From Larix kaempferi (lineage: Eukaryota > Streptophyta > Pinopsida > Pinales > Pinaceae), in NCBI GenBank assembly GCA_027924585.1, contig BSBM01000370.1, positions 24,423,501 to 24,487,500 on the forward strand: DNA of 64,000 bases, read 5' to 3'. The position numbers and the translations under genes are program-made. Position 1 is the first letter of the stretch, and each line of letters begins with the position of its first letter. Positions 1 through 12,865 of the stretch are shown piece by piece. Under the pieces are notes generated by a model. That model did no database searches, was not told where the DNA came from, and saw only the letters and a list, made by a program, of their open reading frames with translations.

Positions 1-384
1 TAGGACTGCATGGCCTCTGCATTTTGTATCTTCGCATTCTTCAACTGGTTTCGCAAGGTCATCTTCCGATTTATATTCTTTCCTTCAAATAGCTTGGTCA
101 AGGAATCAAACATCTCTTTAGGTGTCTTTAAGGAAGACACATGTGGGATGAGGTGATCCTTATTAGAATCAGCAATAATCCTCTTGGCCTTAAAACAAGT
201 TCTTCTTGTGTAAGGATTTAGCCTCATCTCCCTCTGGAACTGGAACTTCTTCATTTACATATGTGACCAATTCATTCTCTTCAAGGATTAGTGTAATCCT
301 ATACTTCCATGCTCGGAAGTTATCAGCCCCTTCAAGCTTATCTTCAAGCTTGGTGTGGTGAGACATCTTTAATGAGAACTTCAA
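1..384 (-). pseudogene. gag: copia gag N-terminal fragment, frameshifted
   Basis: Gag is the capsid precursor of the retrotransposon particle. The minus-strand frame opens at 384, or more likely at the second Met at 366 (MSHHTKLEDK...). It shows the classic copia gag start: FRAWKYRITLILEENEL followed by a VPEGDEA-type segment. The frame is lost near 190. In another frame the expected continuation is readable: RRIIADSNKDHLIPH-like text, then KEMFDSLTKLFEGKN and NRKMTLRNQLKN, down to base 1. One frameshift therefore separates two good gag blocks. The family is secure; the rest of the protein is outside the window. Confidence 0.85.
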
Positions 385-952
385 ATGGAAATAGAAAAGT
401 TTTTAGGTCTTACCACTTTGATTTGTTGAAATTGGTTCTGGAAAATCTTAGGGTTTCACAGAGAAACCCTAAATTTTCAAACTTGGAATTTGAAACTTCT
501 GACTGTATGGAGAGATGCGCTTGACTGAGGCAAGTATGCTAGTACACTTGGTTTCTGAAGATTCCAAAAATTCACTCCTGAAAATTGACTTGCGAATTTT
601 TCTGGTTTTCTGGGTTTTCTGGTTTTTCTGGTCGAGAGTCATATTAGGGTTTGACTTTCTAGGAGTTTTACCCACTCAAAATCTTCGATCTTAGTCGCTA
701 AATTTTGATTTTGAGGAGGCGCACTTCCCTATGCTGATGGCACTCCAAAATTCCACTTCTGTGAAAAGCCCTGATTTCCAGCAATAGTGACGGGCCAAAA
801 AGTGAAAATGCTCAGAATCAACTTCTGCTTCGACAGAAAGATGCGCCCTTATTAGGTGGGTTAGCCTAGCCTCTTTTTGTTGATGATATGTGGAGAGAAG
901 TCCAAAAATTAAGAAGCCCTAGCGTTCGCAGCTACACAGTGTCTTCTTCTCA

Positions 953-969
953 GGTTAGCTCTGAAACCA
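953..969 (-). other. Primer binding site of copia-1 (initiator tRNA-Met type)
   Basis: On the minus strand the sequence directly after the LTR end is TGGTTTCAGAGCTAACC, close to the usual plant TGGTATCAGAGC complement of initiator tRNA-Met, with one mismatch in the core. Its position abutting the LTR end at 970 fixes the LTR boundary. Confidence 0.8.
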
Positions 970-1567
970 TGTTACTTTTTCACAATTTAATTCAATATTA
1001 TCTAGGATCTTATCTGAGAGAATAACATGCACAACAATAAACACAAGAGACAAGAGACACAAAGATTTTCCTCGGGGAATCCATAAAGGAGAAAACCCCG
1101 CAACTCCCTCAGAGATAGAATGAGCACCAATACAATAGCATAAAAGTAAAACCCAAATATAGAGATGGTCTTCAGCAGCTTCTCTCTTCTCCACTTGTGC
1201 GAACTTGTCCTCTCTCTCACTTATGCAAACTTGTTGAGTGAGTGAATGATCCAAATGAGAGAGGCACCCTCTCTATTTATACTTTAACTTTCACTTGACC
1301 TTTACCCCAACTAGGTCGGCCCCTAGTTGTACCTGACTGGGCCGACTTCTCTAGGAGAGTCTAATAACCCAATTACAACTTAACTCTGGGGTCTAATGCC
1401 CCAACAAACAATGGAGGGTTAACCTCAATGACTTAGCATGACTCAAATACAATAATGACTTTCCCGATAGGAGGAATAAACATCTCCATCGGAGGTATAA
1501 TAATAAAATAGAAATACAATATAAAATATACAAGTGAATATCTTCCGAAGTTACAATTACATTAACA
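970..1567 (-). repeat. 5' LTR of copia-1 (598 bp)
   Basis: The plus strand begins TGTTAC at 970 and ends TTAACA at 1567, giving the inverted TGTTA/TAACA termini of an LTR. It lies immediately outside the PBS. A minus-strand TATA box sits inside at 1281-1271. The partner LTR is outside the window, so the left boundary rests on the PBS and the right boundary on the terminal motif. Confidence 0.75.
1271..1281 (-). promoter_or_regulatory. TATA box of copia-1 LTR promoter
   Basis: The minus strand reads TATAAATAGAG in the middle of the LTR, where the U3/R promoter of copia elements lies. Transcription would run leftwards towards gag. Confidence 0.6.
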
Positions 1568-1705
1568 TGCCATACCCATTGCGATGATCTTGGCTTTTCC
1601 TCTCTTGGATCTACACTTATACTTGTTTATCTCTCTCTCTCTCTTGGATCTTCCCTTGTTTATCTCTCTCTCTCTTGAGGTGTTAGGGTTTCTTGGTCTT
1701 CTTGT

Positions 1706-1738
1706 GCATCTTGGAGCATCTTGGAGCATCTTGGAGTT
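1706..1738. repeat. Three tandem 11-bp units
   Basis: The unit gcatcttggag occurs three times head to tail. It is a small local repeat in CT-rich DNA with no function implied. Confidence 0.85.
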
Positions 1739-2706
1739 CTAGGTTTAGGGTTTTACCCTTGGAGATCGAAGATTAGGGTTTTGAGAGAAAAACCCTAGGG
1801 TGGACTTGTGAAGAAGAAGAGAAGAAAGGCTTGCCTTAGAGATAATGTTGGAGAGATTCTTCCACTTGGTTCTTTTTGGTTGAGCTAGTGTTTGATGATT
1901 TACCCTAGCTGGTGATTTTTGGATGATTGGACTTTTGTACTAGCCTTGAGAGAAGACTACAGTATGTACTTGTACTTCATGTTCGACTAAAACAACGTAT
2001 TTCCACATAGGTCAAACAACTTAAGCAACCACTCACACAAATAGATCACAGATCAACACACCAATGTTTTACGTGGTTAAAACCCTTGAAGAAGGAAATA
2101 TACTAATAGTCAAATAGTCCACAACCCCATCCAAATAGCTACTTGAGGCAATATATCAATGCAAAAGAAAAAGTATTTACATATGACTTTCTCAATCTCA
2201 CAATTGATCACCAAGCAAACGAACCTCCAAGTTCTTTAACTAGAGATCTTGGACCAATCAAGTGCTAAGCCACGAATCAATAACCATTAAGATCAAGGTT
2301 GTTACAATGTTACCAGCACCAGCGTACCTGCAGAGGTGCCCTAGGGAGAGGGTGTCCTTTTCCTGACCAGGAGGGGTGTTTAGCCAGCTCATTCTGAGGT
2401 GGGGTTATGGCCAGACCCTCTGGTTTCTCCTTTGGAAGTGTTATGGCTTAGTGGCATCGCTGACTGCCTCACAAAAGGGTTTGAAACCCTGAGGTTGGTG
2501 TCTAGGGCTTCCAGGGGTGGATCACTAGGTCACATGACCCCGACCTTGTTTTAGCACTTCAGCAGCAGTTGTTTCAGCATTGATACACGCTCTTATCTTC
2601 CAGAATACCTCTAGCACCCTCCTGGTCCTCCAGTTCAGCAACACCCTCCCTTTGGGCCCTCCTTCAAAGGATGACGTCATCCTCCTGGGCAGACTGCTTG
2701 CTTGCT

Positions 2707-2717
2707 AAAAGGGGGGG
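2707..2717 (+). other. Polypurine-tract-like run beside a possible LTR relic
   Basis: aaaaggggggg is followed by cgttgagggttttcatc and then tgttggggttag (about 2740). This is how the polypurine tract and 3' LTR start of a plus-strand retroelement usually look. No matching second LTR or coding domain was found in the window, so it is only a candidate for a very old element end. Confidence 0.3.
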
Positions 2718-4806
2718 CGTTGAGGGTTTTCATCACTGTTGGGGTTAGTTGGGGCATGACGACCCCCCCTACACAGTCTGGCCTTCAATTTCGTCAAATT
2801 TGGCATTGTTTAGCATATTTTGGCACCTAGGGGGGAAATACCCTAGGTAGCCTACTATAGGCCATCTTTAGATTATTTTATATTATTTTTGTTATATTTT
2901 TAAGTTGACATTTTTAAATATTAAATTGACCTTATTTTGTGTAAAGTGAGTGTGAGATCAAATAAATTCAATCTCCTCACTTCATTTTGAGACATCAACT
3001 CTTGGGATAATTTCATTATGTCTGTTATTTGCCCTAACTAGGGCTCTTTGAAGGGATGCGCATCCTTGATGAAGGTTATTTTGCAAGTTTGAAGCATTTC
3101 TTGAAAGTTTTACTATTATTCATACCATTGCTAAGGCGAGGCTAGAGTTGTTTGCTAAACACGTGCACTTGGAGGTATCCATACTTTTAGTTTGATCTCT
3201 CTTTGTCAATTTGTATGAAAGTGATGCTCGTTAGGGTTGAATGGAAGCCATTGTTGCTACATTTTGTCTTGATTTGCATTTCATTTTTGTCATTGGTCAC
3301 CATTGCATTCAAGCTTGAGCTTTAGGTCTTCAAGTCTTGCTAAGGTTGGGTTCCCTCTACGAATCCTAGAGATTGTTGAAGTTAGCCCTAGTTGCCAAGC
3401 TTGCCAAGTACCGTCTCAAGGAGGGTAACTCCTCTCATTGATGCCCTAGGGTTGGGTAGATAGTTTTCTCTTGAAACCCTAGGTTGTTCATCTACCTCTT
3501 TAACCAACTTTTTGAGTCTTGTATTTTTATAAATATTATTGTTAGGTTAAACTTGCATTTTCATGGTAGAATTAGGGTTAGAATTAAGTCTGCAATTTTA
3601 TGATAAAAACCATAAAATTTTAAAAAAATCCCTAAAATTTCGACCCTTCCTCCTATAATTTTGGCCTGCCCTATTTGTCCCTAAAAACCCTAGGGAAAAA
3701 TTTTAGGAGCCCTAAAAATCCCAAAATTATCAAAAACTCAATACAAAACCCTAATTTCTAAGTTTTGTATCTTTTGTAATTATTATGTTAGATTAGTTAC
3801 AATTTTCTGAATTTGTAGATATTATGCTTGGTTTAGTCTGCAATTTAAAATTAAATCTAAAAACCCTAAATTAAAAAGTCTGATTTTTCCTGAGTTTTGG
3901 CCTAATCGCAGACCTTGAAAACCTATTCTCCTCCCTCTTCTTCGCTACCCTTGCCTTTCCCTTTTGCTGCCCTATCCAAGCCCCTTTCCTACTCTTTACC
4001 TTTAGCCACAGGTCTACAATAAAATTGCAGACCCTGTGTGCTTTCTTGCTTCCCTTTCCCTATACAAACACAACACATAACCAAGGTTAGCATTAGATAA
4101 GTTAATATATATAAAGGTCTTATTTTGGCTTTTTAAAAAGCACTTCAGTTTTATCTTCTTGGCATTCTGAGTAATTTTCTGTGTATTCATAACTCTGATT
4201 TTTACGTAGTTCAAATCTGGGAAATACTTTTCTATAGAAATCTGAAGGTGATAAGTTACTAAGAAATGTCTTGTCAAATCTAACATTACAGCTGAATGAT
4301 ATTGAATGATTTTCCTTTAAACCCTGTCAATGATATATCACATCAATTTATTGTTTCACTTCTGCTGATATAACATGCTAATCATACAGGTCTGAAAGTT
4401 AATTAGTTTGGCATGTATTTGTTGGGAAAATTGATACTGAGTACTGTGGTCTATTTCTCTTTATGATAAATCCCTGCTACACTTTCTTACTAGTCTGATT
4501 TTTGCACTAACTCAAGTCCTTTTAACTCCACGGATCTGGAAATGAGCAAACAAAATTAGTGCATTTAATGGTCAATAATGGTTGTTGGGGGTTATTTATA
4601 AAGGATATTAATTGCCTCATTTACTACTTTTGCTGCTATAGATCAGTCAACTGTGGTTCCTTACAGATCTGGTTTACTTTCGCAAGTTGAAACACATTTG
4701 ATCTATTAAATAATAAATGCTTATGAATGATATCAAACACTGAAACTGATTTGGATGTATTGACATTGCCACAAGCTTGTAATAGTTACGCTAATGATAC
4801 ATATTG

Positions 4807-4884
4807 ATGAATGAAACTGATATCTCATTGCCATATTAAATACAAATGAATGAAACTGATATCTCATTGCCATATTAAATACAA
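4807..4884. repeat. Perfect tandem duplication, 39-bp unit
   Basis: A 39-bp unit starting atgaatgaaactgat is repeated exactly at 4807-4845 and 4846-4884. The two copies are identical, so the duplication is younger than the decayed DNA around it. Confidence 0.9.
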
Positions 4885-4992
4885 TCTTATTCACACATTA
4901 TTGCAGCATTTTAATTATTTACTCCTGCTGCTATAATGACAATCATCTATATGATATTGACAATTATCACTTAACGCATATTTGGTTGATGG

Positions 4993-5506
4993 TGTTAGCA
5001 ATATAGTCTTTTGATCCAATATTGATTATTACATTACATGTGTACACATTTTATACATTTCAATGAATGATATAAGTGGGTTATTGATTTTGATCATATC
5101 TCTTGCACCCATTGGCGTTGATCATAATACTATTGACTCCATTTAGGCACTAGTCTAACCATAAGATTGCATAGAAAATAGTTGGTTCGGTGTTCTAGTG
5201 TCTTTACAAGGTTCCATAAGGATACTTCTCCTTGGAGGTTTTGACTTCCGAAGAAGTTATAACGGTGACCGAAGTGACATTGGGTCACTATTCTTATTTA
5301 TGCTTGCTGGGAATTAGCCCTGCTAATTTGCCAGGTAACAGAGGTGAAGATGAACCATCGTATCACTCTATGTCTAGAACATATCATAACAGTCGGATTA
5401 AATAAGTACAAATGAATACTAAAGAAACACATTTTATCTAAAGACACATTAGACCAAGTCGATCTTAAGTTCTTAACTAACTCCTAAGTGTCTAAATATC
5501 CTAACA
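4993..5506 (-). repeat. 3' LTR of copia-2 (514 bp)
   Basis: The plus strand starts TGTTAG at 4993 and ends CTAACA at 5506, a perfect 6-bp inverted terminus. A polypurine tract abuts it at 5507-5517 and RNase H remnants follow, which fixes it as the 3' LTR of a minus-strand copia element. A TATA-like CATAAATAAG lies at about 5284-5293 on the minus strand. The flanking 5 bases on the left are gatgg. Confidence 0.8.
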
Positions 5507-5517
5507 TCCCCCCCTTG
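5507..5517 (-). other. Polypurine tract of copia-2
   Basis: The minus strand reads CAAGGGGGGGA directly before the LTR start TGTTAG. This is the plus-strand primer site for reverse transcription. A second purine run at about 5599-5606 is not adjacent to an LTR end. Confidence 0.75.
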
Positions 5518-5559
5518 AAAACAACTTGACATAGGATTGATTATTGAAGGATTTATAAA

Positions 5560-7250
5560 GGTGACACGATACGAGAAAGAACGAGGCATTAGAGCCTATC
5601 CCCCCTTGATGATAGATTCCTGAACTCCTAACATAGATCGAAGTTTAGAAAACTTCACTTTTGGAAGAGACTTTATGAAGATGTCTGCAACTTGATCATA
5701 TGTAGGGCAAAAGAGCACTTCGAGAACACAATCCTGAATAAGCCTTATGATGAAGTGCATTTGTAGCTCAATGTATTTGCTACGCTAATGATGAATTGGA
5801 TCTTTGGCGAGCTTCATGGCACTCTGATTATCACACCAAAGGATAATCAAATGCTACTATTGGAATAGAAACTCTGAAAGGATCTGTCGAATCCAAAGGG
5901 CTTCTTGGCTTGCATAAATTGCGGCTCAATGCCTACTTCTACTAAAGAAAGAGTAAGAGCTTGTTTCTTACAAGCCCAAGTGACAAGTCCAAAACGAAGA
6001 CTGAAAACATAACCTACAATAGACTTTCGATCATCAAGGTCACCGACCCAATCAAAATCAATGAATCCAATCCATAAAGGAGTCCCCCCTAAACTATAAT
6101 GCATCCCAAACTGAATTGTACCCCAGATGTACTGAAGTATCATTTTTGCTACTTTTCAATGACTATCATGGGGTGTTGCATATACTGGAAAACGAGACCA
6201 ACATCAAAGGAATATCAAGATGGGTACGAATTAAAGTACAAAAGACTACCAACTAACTAATAGCACAAGGTAGCATCTACTTCAGGGGTAGTGCAAGTGG
6301 CAAAAAGTTTGGCTCCGGACTAAATGGGAGAAGGGGATGGTTTACAATCTTCCATGTGAAAGCGACGAAGAAGGTCACAAGCATACTAAGCCTAAGAAAG
6401 AAAAATGCCTTCTTGAGTTTGCAAGACTTAGAGAAAATAATGCAAATAAAATTTCTTAAAGTTGATCATTTCAAATTTCTTCTTAAGGCTAGATTTCACA
6501 TGGGTTAAAAGTTTAGGGTCACTACCAGTAAGAATAAGACCATCAACATAAAGAACAAGGATTATGAGATGGTTTCCTACTTTCTTGGTATAGAAATTGG
6601 GGTCATAATGACATCTAGAAAAACTGATGTCAAGGAGAAAGTTATCCATTTTGGCATACCAAGCCCGAGGCACTTGCTTAAGGCCATAGAGAGATTTCTT
6701 AAGGCAAAAAACAAGGTTGGAATCATTTTGAACATAGCTGAGAGGTTGTTCCATGTAAATTTCTTCTTGCAAATCCCCATGCAAGAAGATGGATTTGATA
6801 TCCATTTGATGGACCTCCCAATTATGTGAAGCAGCAAGGGCAAGAACAAGGTAAATGGAGTTCATTTTGATTACAGTGGAAAAGGTTTCATTGTAGTCAA
6901 TGACTCAATTCCTTCAACTTAGGAAAATCATTTGGCAATTAACCTTTACTTAAGTCTTTCAACACTTCCAGTTCCATCTAATGCATACTTAGTTCGATAC
7001 ACCCATTACATTTGACAATTTTTCTTCCTTTCAAAAGAGTACAAGATCCCAAGTATCATTTGCCATTAAGGAACAATATTCTTCATTCATAGTTGCGTCT
7101 CAATCTGGATGGCCAAAAGATTCGGTAAATGTCTCTGGATCACGAATATATGAAATATGAGCCAAAAGAGAAGAGGCTTGTTGGAACTGTGAATGTGTTC
7201 GACGCTGATCACCGGCGAGATCACCAGTTGCTTCTCATGTTGAATGGACC
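5560..7250 (-). pseudogene. copia reverse transcriptase and RNase H, inactivated
   Basis: Domains run leftwards. 7250-7000 carries the RT lead-in (FTESFGHPDW, MNEEYCSLMANDTWDLV) with a frameshift. 6865-6428 is the RT core with MDIKSIFLHGDL, EIYMEQP and CLKKSLYGLKQ...RAWY, the copia hallmark. The catalytic YVDD box reads YVDG, so the second Asp is lost. 6143-5847 is RNase H with GFIDFDWVGDLDDRKS and the GYVFSL block. Remains of the RNase H end (LWCDNQSA-like, then the ADIFTK-like tail) reach about 5560 in broken frames. The top of the gene is cut by the insertion at 7251. It encodes no functional enzyme. Confidence 0.85.
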
Positions 7251-8361
7251 TGTTATCACATATATAGTAGCCGGGCTACCATACATTATTTTTCTCATTC
7301 CAGTACACTATTCAGCCAGTTCCCTTACATTTGAGATGCTGATATGAGCATCTAGATTGGATCACTATCAGATTGTGGACAGCAGTTGTATTCCCCATGC
7401 CATGACTGAATCTCAGGACACTCAGAGAGATGACCGATATAGCCATTATACCATTGGTACAGAGCAGACAGTAGTGCCCAGAGTTACAGCAGCAGTCTCA
7501 GAGGACAGATGATGGTACAGGTTGATGAGCTTTCAGGTATATGACTCAGCAAGTATATCATAGTGTTATGGTTAGATTGCTTTTATACTTATTCTCATAG
7601 CATGTCTTAGCACTTAGTGTCATGATCTGGCGATCATATAGATATATGGACCTGGTTGATCTATTATATATAGTATATTGTCCCTACTCAGACTTAGAAG
7701 TTCACTATTCATACTCATTGGTACATACCCTCCTTAGGGAGAATAGAGGTGATCATTACACCATACTTTGGCTTGCTAGTGTTGGCTCCATCATTTCATT
7801 GTCTTCATCCATCCATGGCCTACCTTTTAGATTATCACCCTGACTTACTACTTGACTAGTGGCATGGAGGACTTTTCCCCACTGTAGCCTCTGTATTGGA
7901 TGAGCTTCATTGTTTATTGTGTCTCGGCTCTGAGTTGGTGACAAAACTTACCTATGGTGAGTTGGAGTTCCTTGTGAATTCCCCCTAGTCACTAAAGTCG
8001 TGTTGGCTAAACCTGAAACTTTTAGTGCTGCCATGTATACAAAATCTGGAAAAATGAAATGCTATATCTTGTATGAAAAGCCCATTCATGCAATGTGTTT
8101 CTAAACACACATGAATGAGAGGCATGCCAAATGAACATGGCAATGAAAATGAAATGTTATATCTTGTGGAAAATAAATACCTAGGTAAACAAGCTGTCCA
8201 TGACACACCTAGAAGTGCTCAGGTAAACAAGTGCCTTAAAAACACACCTGCAGCAGAAAGCCTAAAAGAAAAATGTAAATTTATGCAATGTGTTTGTAAA
8301 CACACATAGATCAAGGCTATGGAAACTTCAGGCCCAAAAAGCAATGGAACTTAAAAGCTAC
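7251..8361 (+). repeat. 5' LTR, first part (interrupted at 8361)
   Basis: This matches 18869-19979 of the 3' LTR base for base with few differences. It ends in gctac, the target site of the inverted solo LTR, which is duplicated at 12866-12870. A short hairpin word tgtgtttgtaaacaca occurs near 8290-8305 and again in the other copies. Confidence 0.95.
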
Positions 8362-11300
8362 TGTTATCACCTAAACTGTAGTTACCCCTATGGATGGATC
8401 CAGTCATGGATGGCAATAGGGAAGGGCAACTTGAAAGGTGCAACCACGATCACCTCGACCTCCAATATGTATGGTTGTCACGCCAGTCGAGGCAACCTTC
8501 GCTTTATGTTATCTAGCCCAGACAACAAAGGGGGAGACCCGATCTACTCCCGATAGGAGAGATCAAAACCAAGACACCAAATCAGGGTATTTCCAAGTGA
8601 AGTTAGGTGTATGGTTTATCCTAGACCTAAGGATGAAGTCACAAGCCAAGTGAGGGTTCAACAGATATAGCTTTGGTTCATAGTTGAATATAAGAGTGAC
8701 TTATAATGTTTATAGTGAGATCTAGGGCTAGTGTACTAGTTCAATGTCAAAAGATCCACTTCCTTGGGAACCGTGTCCAATGCAGGATAGTTAAAGGGTT
8801 ATATTCGGGCTAACTAGTACATGAGACAAGCTTGACCATGGTTCATGATGTCTTCAAAGGTATAGTTTACCATGCCTAAGTCAAACCACAAGTCAATCCA
8901 ACAATCTAGGAAAGTTGAATTACCTTGTAGAGAAACCAGTGCCTTGGGAATTGGGAAGTGGAGTCAAAGTGGGGTTGACTTATGGTTAGGACTCCTACAA
9001 CATGAGATAAGTGGACACTATAGGTCTTGATGGTTAAATGTGCCTAGATCTAGGTTTAACCCAAGTGGGCCACAATTCCTAAAAACAAGGAATGCAGTCC
9101 CCAAGGCAAGATTTGACAAAGTGACAGTCTAGACCTAGGTTTTGAATTATTCCGGTTTCAGATCTGCAATAATCTCAAGTACCCAGTTCCTAGAAGTGAG
9201 TGAACTCACTTCTCCAAGGTGGTGCGACTTTACCCAAGGAGGCTTCAATTGGGGTTTAGGTGGGTCAAATCATGTCGGATGGCATCCAAACTTTAGATCC
9301 TAGTAGATCGGTCAGGTAGGAGTATGGATCTATAATTTCGTGGCAATCCACCGGTTAGATCTTAGTAGATCTGAGTTTAAGTGTTCCAAGTGGTCCAAAA
9401 TGGGGATTAAATCCCTTAAAATGTGGAGTGGGGCCCACAAGGTGAATTTCAGAAAAGTGACAACCTGGGTGTATGTTATTTGATGTGTAGATGTCAAATC
9501 AAGTGGAATCTCAAACACCCATCACCTAGATCTAGGTCAACCTGCTCAAACTAGGAAGTGCGCCTTACTTGGGAGAGGCTAAGTTGGCCTGGGAAGGGGG
9601 TCAAACGGAGGTCAATCCTCACCAAACTATAGATCCGGGATGCCGTGGATGCTATAGAGGTGGGTTCTTAATATTACGCCCAACAACCCAATAGATCTAA
9701 GTAGATCTGAGAAAATGTAAAATGAGGGTTTTAAGATATTTAGGGTTTCAACAATTTATGAGCTATGTCAATGGATTGGATAAAGGAAAGAGAAACAAAC
9801 CTGTGGATCTTACCTGGGTAACCTTGTAGATGCCTTGATGATGATGATCTATGCAAACCCGATCAATTTGAGAAGCTTTGAGGTAGTTTCTATGCAAGTC
9901 GATTTGGTCCAAGAAGCCAATGCGCCCTCTCTCCTGCACAACAAACGTCAACAATATCAGATTTGATGCATCAAGAGATAAGACTAATGCCAGAAAAGAA
10001 GTAACAGAAAGATAGCATAGATCACAATGATGCTAATGATAACCCCCTAATACAAGCGAATGCCAAGAAAGTCGATTTGAAGAAGCCTTGCAAAATCGCC
10101 CTTGTTGAAGTCGCCCTCCTGTAGACAAACAATGATTTCCAAAAAAGATAGATCTTACCACAATTTCCAAATGCTAGGTTGCAATAGACTTTCCAATCAC
10201 CATCTAAGAACACCAGATGCAAAGGAGACCACAAGAATTTCCACAAAATATTTTTCTATACCAATAATCCAAGAGCCAAAGACCCTTTACAATGAGAGGC
10301 TCTCTCCTTTAAATAGGAAGGAGAGGCACCAAAACCCTAACCACTTTTTGAATGAGTGGCTAAGATTATAAGATACAAAAGTCTAATCAATGGTTGAGAT
10401 GAGCTCAACAATATAATACATGGATCACACATAAAATATAACATAAGTGGACAAAGTCGCCCTAGGAGAGGGGAATCCCACCAAATCATGATGACAAAAT
10501 ATCATAAGAGGCTCATGGTGGGTCCAAGGGGTAATTTTATCCCTCCTTGGTCAATCCCCATGGCACAACAACCAATAAATAATCATGAAAGTACCAAATC
10601 GTGCCTCCCTAGTGAAGTCGTGGTCCTCAAAAGACCTCAAAAATCCACAGAAAATGCCATAAGTGATGGATGCGGGCCCCGATGAAGCTGAAACTGCTGG
10701 AGAAGGTGTGAAAGGTCCCGATCTATCATCACTGATCATCCCATGCCATAACTTTGCCTCAGTAGCCCAAATCGATTTCCTCAATAGCCATTTCTACCAA
10801 TCCTGAAATGCCTCGGGAAGCGTGAAACTGCCCAAACAGCCTCCTGGAGTGATGGCGCTGTCAAGGTGAGGGCACCAATGTGTCCAGGAGGGGGGTAATA
10901 TGGTAAAAACAAGTGGCTGGACCACCCCCTCCATCATCAGCGCCCTAGGTCAACCGGATAAAAGTCATCTCTGCTCCGACAGGGCCTCCAACAGACCAAA
11001 ACTGCACTAGGACAGCCTACTGAGGCTCAATCATCACTGTAAGTGCCCGGAACTGAAAACAAACTGTCCCATTGGACTCAGAAGGTCCAAATCTATCCAA
11101 GATGTGTACTCATACACCATATGAATCTCTGCATGATCAAAATAAATATCCAATGTACCGGAACAAGGCCAATAATAATGATCTGTAAATGACCAAACAC
11201 TGCTGTATCCCAAGAATCATCATCATAACCCTGTAGCTGCTACATAGAATCATCCTGTATGTGTACATAGACCATATATCATCTATCCATATCATCATAA

Positions 11301-12865
11301 GGTCTAACATCTCATGTCCCATGGTCCTCTATGGTCAAACTAGGTCTAACCAAGACCAAATACAACTCAGACCATCATCCATAGCTGCTGCAAGGTGTCA
11401 AGGTTAATACATGCTCTACAACTTATTCGAATAACAATTATAACACAGAGTAATCATGACTGGCGATCTAAATCCACATATATAGTGTCGTTAATTATTA
11501 TTATTACTCAGACTAGACTTTCAGGACCATACTCACTTCATAGTTGTGATCAATTTGCTAGTGAAGGGTGAAGGCTTAAATTAACTGGCTAGGCCAAGGG
11601 ATGACTTGACTGACTTGACTTTGTGACACTTTGGCAAGGGAAAGGGAATACACACCATAGTATATACTGAATGAGCAATAACACAGGGAATGGCGGTGTC
11701 TCACAAATGGATGAGTTGTTTAAAGAGGGTTTATTCACCTTCACAGATGCGCACAATCCATAATACAAACAAGGCCAGCAATTATTTAGATATAACATTT
11801 AAGTTCCATTGCTTTTTGGGCCTGAAGTTTCCATAGCCTTGATCTATGTGTGTTTACAAACACATTGCATAGATTTACATTTATTTTTAGGCTTTCTGCT
11901 GCAGGTGTGTTTTTAAGGCACTTGTTTACCTGAGCACTTCTAGGTGTGTCATGGACAACTTGTTTACCTAGGTATTTATTTTTCCAAAAGATATAACATT
12001 TTATTTTTCATGGCCATTTTCAATTGGCATTTCTTTCACACACAAGATATAGCATTTCATTTTTCCAGATTTTGTATTCATGGCAGCACTAAAAGTTTCA
12101 GGTTTAGCCAACACAACTTTAATGACTAGGGGGAATTCACAAGGAACTCCAACTCACCATAGGTAAGTTTTGTCACCAACTCAGAGCCGAGACACAATAA
12201 ACAGGGAAGCTCATCCAATACAGAGGCTACAGTGGGGAAAGGTCCTCCATGCCACTAGTCAAGTAGTAAGTCAGGGTGATAATCTAAAAGGTAGGCCATG
12301 GATGGATGAAGACAATGAAAAGATGAAGCCAACACTAGCAAGCCAAGGTATGGTTGAATGATCACCTCTATTCTCCCTAAGGAGGGTAAATACCAATGAG
12401 TATGAATAGTGAACTTCTAAGTCTGAGCATGGACAGTAATATATATATATAATAGGTCAACCAGGTCCATGTATCTATATGATCGCCAGATCATGACACT
12501 AAGTGCTATGACATGCTATAAGAATAAGTATAAAAGCAATCTAACCATAACACCGTAATATACCTGCTGAGTCATATACCTGAATGCACATCAACCTGTA
12601 CCATCATCTGTCCTCTGAAACTGCTGCTGTAACTCTGGGCACTACTGACTGCTCTGTACCAATGGTATAATGGCTACATCGGTCATCTCTCTGAGTGTCC
12701 TGAAACTCAGTCATGGCATGGGGAATGCAACTGCTGTCCACAATCTGATAGTGATCCAATATAGATGCTCATCTCGGCATCTCAAATGTAAGGGAACTGG
12801 CTGAATAGTGTACTGGAATGAGAAAAATAATGTATGGTAGCCCGGCTACTATATATGTGATAACA
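8362..12865 (-). mobile_element. Solo LTR (4.5 kb) of the same family, inserted in reverse
   Basis: The plus strand begins TGTTATCACCTAAACTGTAG and ends TATATGTGATAACA, which is the reverse complement of a whole LTR of the surrounding family. A perfect target duplication GCTAC flanks it (8357-8361, 12866-12870). There is no internal region or second LTR, so it is a solo LTR left by recombination. It differs from the host LTRs at many more sites than they differ from each other, so it came from another lineage member. Reverse-strand TATA-like TATTTAAA lies at 10315-10308. Confidence 0.95.

Larger units (their letters stand above)
1..1567 (-). mobile_element. Ty1/copia retrotransposon (copia-1), 5' part, cut by the window edge
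   Basis: On the minus strand the order is LTR (1567 to 970), primer binding site (969 to 953), untranslated leader (952 to 385) and the start of gag (384 to 1), after which the element leaves the window. This is the normal 5' order of a copia element. The 5 bases outside the LTR are tgcca (1568-1572); the matching target-site duplicate would lie left of the window. The gag frame is already broken, so this copy is not autonomous. The leader shows no gene. Confidence 0.85.
1568..4992. other. Decayed repeat DNA without a recognisable gene
   Basis: No convincing coding sequence was found. 1600-1760 is CT-rich with short direct repeats and several gggttt/agggtt stretches. 2000-2330 looks like an old LTR flank. 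2330-2700 reads weakly like the tail of a polyprotein but could not be identified. 2707-2717 is a polypurine-tract-like run. 3600-3900 is rich in ccctaaa/aaaccct words, which are scattered rather than arrayed, so this is not a telomere block. The remainder to 4992 is AT-rich and featureless. Confidence 0.5.

Noticed and set aside
3600-3900. Many ccctaaa/aaaccct words suggesting interstitial telomere
   Set aside because: Scattered single words in AT-rich DNA rather than a tandem array.
10551-10784. ORF MRKSIWATEAK..., also at 13877-14110 and 20984-21217
   Set aside because: It recurs only because the LTR recurs; it sits in U3 upstream of the TATA-like box, is short, and has no domain.
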